Below, piece after piece: positions 14,622-22,237 of a stretch of DNA of 40,033 bases (within the stretch, counting starts at the first letter, position 1; every line of letters starts with the position of its first letter). The stretch lies in contig CANCLQ010000010.1 in the NCBI GenBank assembly GCA_947378845.1, forward strand, positions 1 through 40,033, in the 5' to 3' direction. The translations under genes were made by a program, and so were the position numbers. Source of the stretch: Opitutia bacterium (GTDB taxonomy: Bacteria > Verrucomicrobiota > Verrucomicrobiia > Opitutales > UBA953). The notes beneath the pieces are model-generated. The model searched no databases, was not told the origin of the DNA, and worked only from the letters and a program-made list of their open reading frames with translations.

Positions 14622-15482
14622 TCAAGGCGTCGGTGCGAGCAAACCGCGCTCCTTCATCCAGTAGCCTAAAAGTTCAGTCCAGCGCTTCGAAGCTTCGCAA
14701 CGGTCCGTGGCACCCCAACCATGGCCACCATTAGCCCATACATGCACCTCAGCCGTTCCGCCCAATGATTTAAGGGTTTCGGCCAACTTCATCGAGGCCT
14801 CAGCGGGCCATTGATCATCCGCTGAGTGAGCAAAAAACGCAGGTGGAATTAATTTTGTTCCTGGGGGCGGAGCGATGCCATCGCGCAATGCATCGCCAGG
14901 TTTATCGTGCTCGAGAAGATACGCTGGATAAACCATCACTGCAAAATCGGGTCGAGCCACTTCACCATCGGCTGGGCTATACGCCAAGCGCACCGCCAGA
15001 TTTCCGCCAGCAGAAAAACCAAGTACGCCCACCTTCTTGGGATCGCCATTCCACTCGGCGGCTCGTGCGCGAATAATTTCTAAAGTTTTACGTGCATCAA
15101 GCATCGGAACTTCCCAAGGCTTATCATCACTACGACGTGGAACGCGGTAACGTAAAACCACTGCACTGCAACCAAGGGCATTTAATCTCTGTGCCACCGC
15201 GACACCTTCATGGTCATCGGCTAGAAAATTAAATCCACCGCCCGGCAGAACGAGAATGATCGGGGAATTGGTTTTTGCCGAAGGATAAGGAATTAACTCC
15301 GGAGCAAAAACATCCGCCCGACGATTTTTTTCGTTTAGCACTCCCGCCGGGTTGGCACCTGGCTTGGGCGTAAGTGTTTCTGCCGGAGGCACCCCTTCCC
15401 AAACTTTAATTGGCGCCGAAGGTTCAGCAACTAAGGTAAGGGCGCTTAGCGACATCATAAAGATAGCGAGGCTGCGGGGCAT
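14622..15482 (-). CDS. Secreted alpha/beta hydrolase (esterase/lipase-like)
   Basis: A signal peptide (MPRSLAIFMMSLSALTLVAE) leads into an alpha/beta-hydrolase of the acetyl-esterase / xylan-esterase-like group. Oxyanion region LVLPGGGFNFLADDHEG at about 78-94; nucleophile Ser157 in GFSAGG; acid Asp222 or Asp223 in HSADDQWP; His254 in GGHGWG. The N-terminal WEGVPPAE... and ADVFAPELIPYPSA segments are common in planctomycete and verrucomicrobial polysaccharide-degradation esterases. A role in deacetylating plant or algal polysaccharide is a reasonable inference, not shown; no glycoside hydrolase is nearby. Confidence 0.87.
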   Translation of the reverse strand: MPRSLAIFMMSLSALTLVAEPSAPIKVWEGVPPAETLTPKPGANPAGVLNEKNRRADVFAPELIPYPSAKTNSPIILVLPGGGFNFLADDHEGVAVAQRLNALGCSAVVLRYRVPRRSDDKPWEVPMLDARKTLEIIRARAAEWNGDPKKVGVLGFSAGGNLAVRLAYSPADGEVARPDFAVMVYPAYLLEHDKPGDALRDGIAPPPGTKLIPPAFFAHSADDQWPAEASMKLAETLKSLGGTAEVHVWANGGHGWGATDRCEASKRWTELLGYWMKERGLLAPTP

Positions 15483-15537
15483 GAGCTAAGGTTAAATGAC
15501 GCACCTTGAAGCTTTCGGCAAGTCAGCACGTCACATA

Positions 15538-15570
15538 AAACAAACGGCGCACTTAGTGGTGCGCCGTTAG
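15538..15570 (-). terminator. Terminator after the FKBP gene
   Basis: A perfect 10-bp inverted repeat AACGGCGCAC / GTGCGCCGTT (15543-15552 and 15559-15568) lies about 20 bases beyond the stop of the FKBP gene on the minus strand and is followed there by a T-rich TGTTTTATG stretch. It probably ends the carB-FKBP transcript. Confidence 0.75.
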
Positions 15571-15587
15571 CTCGAATGGAGGGCGAT

Positions 15588-16340
15588 TTATTTAAAATCA
15601 ACCAGTTCAACTTCGAATTCTAATACTGAATTCGGAGGAATTGGGCCTTGGCCTTGTTCGCCGTAAGCGAGGTTAGCGGGGGCAAAGAGTAAAATCTTTC
15701 CACCCTTGCCGATTTTTTGCACGCCTTCAGTCCAAGCAGCAATCACGCCGTTAAGAGGAAACTCCGTTGGCTCGTTATTGCGCGTGGTGGTTGAATCGAA
15801 GATTTTTCCGTCAGCTAATTTTCCGGTGTAGCGACATTTTACAGTGCTCGTAGCGGTTGGCTTAGGATCAGTCCCCGCAGCGAGAATTTTGTAACGCAGA
15901 CCGGTGGACGATTTAATAATTTCTTTGTCGGCATCGACCTTAGCCAAGAACTCTTCGTTCTTAGCAGCGAGACGCTTGGTCTTGGCAGCAACGCGCTCGT
16001 TTAACATTTTTTCAGCACCTGGGATAATTTCATCGGGCTTAAAAGTTGGGCGCTCGCCCTTAAGCGAAGCACGCATACCTGAAAGCAACGAATCGAGTTC
16101 GGTGTCGCTTAATTCAAGCTCGTTCACGATCGATGCCCATTCGGCACGGTTAGCGAGGATGAAGCCTTGCAGGAAGAAGGCTTGTTGTTGTTGTTCAGGT
16201 GTGAGCGGTTTCACTTCGGGTGCGGGGGATAAAGGAGCAGGTGCAGGCGCGGCAGCGGCCGTTGCATCAGATTTAACTTCGTCAGCAGCATTCAACGAAG
16301 CGATGGCGAGAGCCATCACGGCCAGGGTGGGGAGTTTCAT
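15588..16340 (-). CDS. Exported FKBP-type peptidyl-prolyl isomerase
   Basis: A signal peptide (MKLPTLAVMALAIASLNAAD) is followed by an Ala/Pro-rich linker (about 25-50), a helical dimerisation-like region (about 50-150, QQQQAFFLQGFILANRAEW... onward) and a C-terminal FKBP domain (about 160-250: GKIFDSTTTRNNEPTEFPL, VIAAWTEGVQKIGKGGKILL, FAPANLAYGEQG, PIPPNSVLEFEVELVDFK). This is the Mip/FkpA layout of periplasmic folding catalysts. It begins 21 bases after the carB stop on the same strand, so it is probably cotranscribed with it, though the pairing has no obvious metabolic sense. Confidence 0.93.
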   Translation of the reverse strand: MKLPTLAVMALAIASLNAADEVKSDATAAAAPAPAPLSPAPEVKPLTPEQQQQAFFLQGFILANRAEWASIVNELELSDTELDSLLSGMRASLKGERPTFKPDEIIPGAEKMLNERVAAKTKRLAAKNEEFLAKVDADKEIIKSSTGLRYKILAAGTDPKPTATSTVKCRYTGKLADGKIFDSTTTRNNEPTEFPLNGVIAAWTEGVQKIGKGGKILLFAPANLAYGEQGQGPIPPNSVLEFEVELVDFK

Positions 16341-16361
16341 GGAAGGCGGAATGTATCCGAA

Positions 16362-19300
16362 TCAGGACATTCGGGGAAGCACCTTTGCGTGTTCCTGAAG
16401 AGAATTTACCGTCAACGGACGGACTCGCATCGACTGGATACCTAAAACTGCTGCGCGTGCCGCATTCATGGTCGAGGCCATATAAACGCCGCGTAGCACC
16501 GCTTCGGCGCGCATCGCATTCTCATCCTTGCGCGGCAACATGCCTGCGGCCGTATTCACAATCATCTGCAGCTGCGAGTTCTTTAAAAGGTCGAGCACGT
16601 TAGGACGGGCACCTTCGGAAATCTTACCGAGCTTGTTCACGGGGACGCCTGCGGCCTCGATGGCTTGAGCTGTGCCGCTGGTAGAATAAATTGTGAAGCC
16701 AAGCTTTGCTAAATCGCGAGCGACGGCGACAGCACCATCTTTATCGCGATCCTTAACCGAAAGGAAAACATTTCCAGCCGCAGGAAGCGGAGGCTGTGCA
16801 GCCATCTGCGCCTTAGCGTAAGCCATTCCTAAATCATCATCAACGCCCATCACTTCACCAGTCGAACGCATTTCAGGCGAGAGTGCTACAGGTGCACCAG
16901 GGAAACGACTGAATGGGAAAACGGATTCTTTGACTGACCAATAAGGCGGACGAATTTCTTTGGTGAAGCCCAAGTCTTTCAACTTCGCACCCAACATGCA
17001 AAGCGAGGCCATCTTCGCGAGCGGGACTCCGATTGCTTTGGAAACGAATGGCACCGTACGCGAGGCGCGCGGATTCACTTCGAGCATGAACACCGTGTTA
17101 TCCTTAATTGCGAATTGGATATTCATCAGGCCGACAACCTTGAGGCGCTTCGCTAAGTCGTGCGTAATGCGACGAACTTCTTCAATGATTGCAGGTGAAA
17201 GTGTGTGGGGTGGTAAGACCATACCCGCATCACCGGAGTGCACGCCCGCATGCTCCACGTGTTCGAGCATACCACCGATAACAGTGGTTTCGCCGTCCGA
17301 GATAGCGTCGACATCGAGCTCGATGGCGTCTTCTAAGAACTTATCGAGCAAGACGGGCTTGCCTGGAGCGACGTCGAAAGCTTCGCGCACAACCGACTTC
17401 AATTCTTCCATGCCGTAGACGATGAACATACCGCGACCGCCGAGCACGAAAGATGGACGAAGTAAAACAGGGAAACCGATTTCCTCTGCGTACTTGTATG
17501 CTTCTTCAGGTGAGAGCGCAGTTTTGTTAACAGGCTGACGAATCTTTAGTTCGTTCAGAATATCTTTAAAGAGTTGGCGATCCTCGGCGAGTGCGATGCT
17601 TGCTGGCGAGGTGCCGACGACGGTGACGCCATTAGCCTCGAGATCGGCGGCTAAGTTAAGCGGGGTTTGTCCGCCGAACTGCACAATCGCACCAATACAT
17701 TTTTCAGTGCGGTAAATTTCTAAAATATCTTCGAGCGTGAGCGGCTCGAAATAAAGACGATCTGAAGTATCGTAGTCGGTCGAAACAGTTTCCGGATTCG
17801 AATTCACCATCACGGTTTCATAACCAGCGGCGCGCAACGCGTATGAAGCGTGTACACAGCAATAATCGAATTCGATTCCTTGACCGATGCGATTGGGCCC
17901 GCCGCCTAAAATCATTACCTTCTTTTTGTCGGACGGACGAACTTCCGACTCATCGCCGTAAGAAGAATAGAAGTACGGCGTGAATGATTCGAATTCTGCT
18001 GCGCAAGTATCAACCAAACGGAAGGTCGTACGAATACCCGCGGCGTTACGCTGCGAGTAAACCTCTGCAGGCTTCAATCCTGTAGCGTGAGCGATTTGGC
18101 GATCGGCGAATCCGGCTTCTTTGGCGCGACGCATGAGGTCGACGCTTACTTTCTTACCAGCCGCTTTTAATTCTAATTCAAGATCCACGATGCCGCGCAA
18201 TTGACGCAAGAACCATGGATCAATCTTTGAGGCATCAAAAATTTGCGCCTCGGTCATGCCAGCCAACATCGCATAGCGAAGGTAGAATGGACGCTCAGGA
18301 TTTGGGCGAGCTAAGCGCGCACGAATCTCGACATGATCGCGCACGGCATCATCGCCAAACTTACCGCCACAACCTAAACCCCAGGCGCCGATTTCGAGCG
18401 AACGCAGGGCTTTTTGGAAAGACTCTTTGAACGTGCGGCCAATGGCCATGGCCTCGCCGACCGACTTCATTGCTGATGTCAAAGTAGTGTCAGCACCCAC
18501 AAACTTTTCGAAAGTGAAACGAGGAATCTTGGTAACGACGTAATCGATCGTCGGCTCAAAGCAGGCCGGCGTCGATTTCGTGATGTCGTTCTTCAGTTCA
18601 TCGAGCGAGTAGCCGACCGCTAATTTCGCAGCGATTTTCGCAATAGGGAAACCTGTGGCTTTGGAGGCTAACGCAGAAGAGCGCGAGACCCGCGGATTCA
18701 TTTCGATCACAATCATCCGTCCGTTCTGCGGATTAACGGAGAACTGAATATTCGAACCACCGGTTTCGACGCCCACTGCGCGAATAACGGCAAACGATGC
18801 ATCGCGCATCAATTGATATTCTTTGTCGGTGAGTGTGAGTGCAGGAGCAACCGTGATGGAGTCGCCCGTGTGAACGCCCATCGGATCAAAATTTTCAATC
18901 GAGCAAATGATGACGCACTGGTCCTTGTGATCGCGCATCACTTCCATCTCGTATTCCTTCCAGCCCAACAAACATTCTTCGACTAAGACTTCGTGCACGG
19001 GCGAAGCATCCAAGCCCGCTTGCACCATCTTGTCGTACTCTTCGCGATTATAAGCGATACCACCGCCCGTGCCGCCGAGTGTGTAAGACGGACGAATGAT
19101 AATAGGGAATTCGCCGCCAATGAGAGCTACTGTTTCGCGCGCTTCTTCAAGCGTCTTCACTACTCGCGAGCGTGGCACATCGAGTCCGATGTCGAGCATC
19201 AGCTTCTTAAACTTTTCGCGATCTTCACCGCGCTCAATTGCATCTTCTTTTGCGCCGATGAGTTCGACGCCGTATTTCGCGAGCACGCCGGTGCGCGCGA

Positions 19301-19604
19301 GCTTGAGTGAAAGATTCAGCGCGGTCTGTCCGCCTAAAGTTGGCAACAACGCATCCGGTTTTTCTTTCGCGATAATCCGTTCAACAGATTCAACTGTGAG
19401 TGGCTCAATGTAAGTGACGTCGGCAGTTTCCGAATCCGTCATGATCGTCGCCGGATTAGAATTCACTAGAATGACACGATAGCCTTCTTCGCGTAATGAT
19501 TTGCAGGCTTGCGTCCCAGAATAGTCGAACTCGCAGGCTTGGCCGATGATGATCGGGCCAGAGCCAATAATGAGGATGGTGCGGATATCGGTCCTCTTAG
19601 GCAT
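16362..19604 (-). CDS. carB: Carbamoyl-phosphate synthase large subunit
   Basis: Makes carbamoyl phosphate from bicarbonate, two ATP and glutamine-derived ammonia for pyrimidine and arginine synthesis. The duplicated structure is clear: first half from IGSGPIIIGQACEFDYSGTQ with ATP-grasp VRPSYTLGGTGGGIAYN-like loop (here IRPSYTLGGTGGGIAYN), second half from LGGGPNRIGQGIEFDYCCVH with LRPSFVLGGRGMFIVYG, then the MGS-like allosteric domain over about the last 130 residues (LSVKDRDKDGAVAVARDL..., TSGTAQAIEAAGV). About 1080 residues from ATG 19604 is the normal length; in-frame TTG 19646 adds an unsupported leader. carA is not in the window. folB is divergent 108 bases away. Confidence 0.97.
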   Translation of the reverse strand: MPKRTDIRTILIIGSGPIIIGQACEFDYSGTQACKSLREEGYRVILVNSNPATIMTDSETADVTYIEPLTVESVERIIAKEKPDALLPTLGGQTALNLSLKLARTGVLAKYGVELIGAKEDAIERGEDREKFKKLMLDIGLDVPRSRVVKTLEEARETVALIGGEFPIIIRPSYTLGGTGGGIAYNREEYDKMVQAGLDASPVHEVLVEECLLGWKEYEMEVMRDHKDQCVIICSIENFDPMGVHTGDSITVAPALTLTDKEYQLMRDASFAVIRAVGVETGGSNIQFSVNPQNGRMIVIEMNPRVSRSSALASKATGFPIAKIAAKLAVGYSLDELKNDITKSTPACFEPTIDYVVTKIPRFTFEKFVGADTTLTSAMKSVGEAMAIGRTFKESFQKALRSLEIGAWGLGCGGKFGDDAVRDHVEIRARLARPNPERPFYLRYAMLAGMTEAQIFDASKIDPWFLRQLRGIVDLELELKAAGKKVSVDLMRRAKEAGFADRQIAHATGLKPAEVYSQRNAAGIRTTFRLVDTCAAEFESFTPYFYSSYGDESEVRPSDKKKVMILGGGPNRIGQGIEFDYCCVHASYALRAAGYETVMVNSNPETVSTDYDTSDRLYFEPLTLEDILEIYRTEKCIGAIVQFGGQTPLNLAADLEANGVTVVGTSPASIALAEDRQLFKDILNELKIRQPVNKTALSPEEAYKYAEEIGFPVLLRPSFVLGGRGMFIVYGMEELKSVVREAFDVAPGKPVLLDKFLEDAIELDVDAISDGETTVIGGMLEHVEHAGVHSGDAGMVLPPHTLSPAIIEEVRRITHDLAKRLKVVGLMNIQFAIKDNTVFMLEVNPRASRTVPFVSKAIGVPLAKMASLCMLGAKLKDLGFTKEIRPPYWSVKESVFPFSRFPGAPVALSPEMRSTGEVMGVDDDLGMAYAKAQMAAQPPLPAAGNVFLSVKDRDKDGAVAVARDLAKLGFTIYSTSGTAQAIEAAGVPVNKLGKISEGARPNVLDLLKNSQLQMIVNTAAGMLPRKDENAMRAEAVLRGVYMASTMNAARAAVLGIQSMRVRPLTVNSLQEHAKVLPRMS

Positions 19605-19712
19605 AAGTTTCGGCGGACTGTCACCGAACGGTGGAAGGGGGGTCAAGTGGGGACTTTACACAAATGAGGGAAGACACTTGCAGGGTCGGGCAAGGGCGGC
19701 ATTCATCAAGGG

Positions 19713-20075
19713 GTGGACATCATAAGGATTAGCGGAATTCGGTCGTTCGGACACCATGGCGCCCTCCCCGAGGAAAAGCGTCTGGGACAGCGTTTTTCGG
19801 TGAGCGTCGATCTCGAGGTCGACACCCGCCCGGCCGCCGCAGCCGACGACCTAAAACTAACCGTCGATTACGCCGAAGTCATCCGAACTGTCGAAGGACA
19901 GCTCACCGGAAAGCCCGTTTATCTTATCGAAACCCTCGCTCAGCAAATCGCCGCCCGTATCCTCGGCACATTTCCTGTGGTCAAAGCCGTGACCGTTGAA
20001 GTGCTCAAGCCCTTTGCGCCAGTGGCTGCAGATTTTGAGGCTATTTCTGTGAAAATTCGCCGGGAAAGGGTCTAA
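19713..20075 (+). CDS. folB: Dihydroneopterin aldolase
   Basis: Cleaves dihydroneopterin to 6-hydroxymethyl-dihydropterin and glycolaldehyde in folate synthesis. The 120-residue T-fold protein shows ISGIRSFGHHGALPEEKRLGQ (catalytic-site Glu), DLKLTVDYAEV, YLIETLAQQIA and VTVEVLKPFAPV with the conserved Lys near the end. The start is GTG 19713 just after an AAGGGG sequence. folK begins one base after the stop, giving a folB-folK pair as in many bacteria. Confidence 0.94.
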   Translation: MDIIRISGIRSFGHHGALPEEKRLGQRFSVSVDLEVDTRPAAAADDLKLTVDYAEVIRTVEGQLTGKPVYLIETLAQQIAARILGTFPVVKAVTVEVLKPFAPVAADFEAISVKIRRERV

Positions 20076-20076
20076 A

Positions 20077-20607
20077 ATGTCGGGTCGCCAATACCTACTC
20101 GGTCTAGGCGGCAACATCGGCGACCGAGCACAGTTTATAGCCCAGGCAATTGAAGCGCTCGCCGAACTTCGCGGTGCGCAGATTTTAGCGATTTCTGAAG
20201 CCGTCGACTCCGACCCGGTCGGGTACACAGAACAGGGAAACTTCTTAAATATTTGTGTAGCAATAACTTACAATGGTTCTTCGCAAGATTTACTGCGCGA
20301 GGCCCTTGGTATTGAGCAAAAACTGGGCCGCGTGCGTACTATTAAAGACGGACCACGGACCATCGACATCGACATCCTCTTTATAGAAGACGGACGTGTG
20401 GTGTCGGAAGAATTAATCGTCCCCCATCCTCGGTGGCGTGATCGTGGCTTCGTCGTAATACCCCTGAAGGATTTACTTCAATCCCCTGCCCTCGCCAAAA
20501 ATCAGTCGTGGGATTTTCTTCGCCACGAGGTCGCTAACTTATCCGTCGGAAGTGAAGGCCTTCGCAAATGGCAAGGCCCCACTCCCTGGATGAAGACCCT
20601 TCACTGA
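20077..20607 (+). CDS. folK: 2-amino-4-hydroxy-6-hydroxymethyldihydropteridine pyrophosphokinase (HPPK)
   Basis: Transfers pyrophosphate from ATP to 6-hydroxymethyl-dihydropterin, the step after FolB. It has YLLGLGGNIGDR at the start, SDPVGYTEQGNFLNICVAI, then the HPPK signature within LGRVRTIKDGPRTIDIDILF, with the two Asp that bind magnesium, and VPHPRWRDRGFVVIPL. Length 176 is usual. It follows folB by one base and its 3' end overlaps comEC by 40 bases. folP is not seen here. Confidence 0.95.
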   Translation: MSGRQYLLGLGGNIGDRAQFIAQAIEALAELRGAQILAISEAVDSDPVGYTEQGNFLNICVAITYNGSSQDLLREALGIEQKLGRVRTIKDGPRTIDIDILFIEDGRVVSEELIVPHPRWRDRGFVVIPLKDLLQSPALAKNQSWDFLRHEVANLSVGSEGLRKWQGPTPWMKTLH

Positions 20608-22187
20608 GCCGCTCGCGCTTCGGTCACACGCCCGCACTTTGGCTTCTGCTGCCGCTATTGATTGGCTGTGCCATCGATACGGCATTTCAGCCCGACATAA
20701 AAACTTTTCTGATTGGTACGACGATCGTACTCGGCGGACTTTGGCTCTGCATTAAAAACGAGCACTCGAGCTTACTGTTGATTTTTATCGCAGGGATTTT
20801 TTTGGGAGCCGCTTGGCATCAGGCAAAATTATTTCCTCAGACTAAAATAAATCCCACTAGAAATTACGCGGAGCTCTCGGTCGCTCTTTCACGCTCCTCA
20901 TCACAACAAAAGGAATCAAGCTGGAGCGGCGTTGGCATGGTGACCGACAAAGGGATTTTCTTTCGCAGAAAAATCGCGCTCTCAGGTAAAGGGCCCGCAC
21001 CCATTGCCGGAGGTGAATATAAAATAAGCGGTTGGATGAGTACGATACCGGATCGACCCGCAGGATTTGACGCCTGGATTGCGTCGCAAGGCTGCACCTT
21101 GAAACTCAGTAACGGGAAAATCCTCGGCGTGCTTGAGCCGCCTGGTGCTTTTTCGGAATGGTGTCAGCGCACTCAATCTAGACTGGAAACTTGGCTGCGC
21201 ACCTTGCCCTGGGATGATCACGATGGCGGATCACTCTTGGCTGCGACACTATTAGGTCGAACGGCATTACTGCCACCGGATGCAAAATTAAACTTTGCTG
21301 GAACCGGCACCTTACACCTGTTTGCGATTAGCGGACTCCACATCGCAGGCATGGCTGCGGCCTTACTTTGGCTAACGAAAAAGTTTCGCTTACCCGAAAA
21401 ACCGCTCGGCGTATTCATTTTGATTCTTCTTTGGCTCTACGTTCAAGTCACCGGCGCCTCACCATCATCATTGCGTGCTTGGATTATGGCTGTGTTTATC
21501 TGGGCCGGGCAAATCAGCGAGCGCCGCACACCCATTCTCCAATCACTGGCATTAGCCGGTGCGGTGACTTTGATTCTTCAACCTGAGGCCAGCAATGATC
21601 CCGGCTTTCAACTCAGCTATCTCGCCGTGCTTGGAATTATTTGTGCAGGCGCACCCGCCGCAGAAATTCTTACGTCGCCTGACTTGATCGAACGAATGAC
21701 GCCCAAGAAAAGCATTACTTTGGTTAAGCGTTGGAGCATTAAAATTAAGAACTTACTCATCAGCGGCGTATGCATTTCCACCGCTGCTACAATTGCCGGC
21801 ACACCGCTCACATTGATTTACTTTCAGAGCGCGAGCTGGGCAGGCATGTTTGCCAATCTCATCCTTGTTCCACTGTCCGAGATTCCACTCGTACTCGGCA
21901 TGGCCTCACTGAGTCTTTACTGCTGGGACGGTTTCCTTCCCGCGGCGAAATGGATCAACGGACTTGCCGCACTGACCTTGGACGCGATGGCATGGTTAGT
22001 TAAATTATTTACCGTCATTCCGCATTTAGTTTTTCAAACTAATTCAGGCGCCGAACGGAGCGGACAAATTTGCGTAGCATTTTTAGTCGGCTGCTTTCTT
22101 TACCAAACCGAGTCAAAAAGCGTCATAAAACTTTTGGGCATCCCTGCACTTATTGTTCTGCTTTGGATTCTGTTTTTTGTGATATAG
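20568..22187 (+). CDS. ComEC/Rec2-family membrane protein without a metallo-beta-lactamase domain
   Basis: Polytopic membrane protein of the DNA-uptake channel family. Two or three membrane segments near the N-terminus (about 20-85) are followed by a soluble DUF4131-like region (about 95-200) and then the Competence domain, which opens with LHLFAISGLHIAGMAAALLW near residue 250 and continues with VTGASPSSLRAWIMA and PGFQLSYLAVLGI. About eight membrane helices are predictable overall. It stops at 539 residues, without the C-terminal metallo-beta-lactamase-like nuclease domain of full-length ComEC. ATG 20568 lies within folK with GAAGG 9 bases upstream. Natural transformation is inferred from the family only; no other com gene is here. 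Confidence 0.88.
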   Translation: MARPHSLDEDPSLSRSRFGHTPALWLLLPLLIGCAIDTAFQPDIKTFLIGTTIVLGGLWLCIKNEHSSLLLIFIAGIFLGAAWHQAKLFPQTKINPTRNYAELSVALSRSSSQQKESSWSGVGMVTDKGIFFRRKIALSGKGPAPIAGGEYKISGWMSTIPDRPAGFDAWIASQGCTLKLSNGKILGVLEPPGAFSEWCQRTQSRLETWLRTLPWDDHDGGSLLAATLLGRTALLPPDAKLNFAGTGTLHLFAISGLHIAGMAAALLWLTKKFRLPEKPLGVFILILLWLYVQVTGASPSSLRAWIMAVFIWAGQISERRTPILQSLALAGAVTLILQPEASNDPGFQLSYLAVLGIICAGAPAAEILTSPDLIERMTPKKSITLVKRWSIKIKNLLISGVCISTAATIAGTPLTLIYFQSASWAGMFANLILVPLSEIPLVLGMASLSLYCWDGFLPAAKWINGLAALTLDAMAWLVKLFTVIPHLVFQTNSGAERSGQICVAFLVGCFLYQTESKSVIKLLGIPALIVLLWILFFVI

Positions 22188-22237
22188 GTCTATCGCTCTT
22201 CACTTGCCAGCGGTCGGTCAGCATCAAGAGTGAAACC

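Noticed and set aside
15904..16398. 164-codon plus-strand open frame opposite the FKBP gene
   Set aside because: It is an antisense frame of a well-supported gene and has low-complexity Gly/Ala/Ser composition.
19605..19712. Divergent promoters between carB and folB
   Set aside because: The region must hold promoters, but I see no pair of boxes with proper spacing good enough to annotate.
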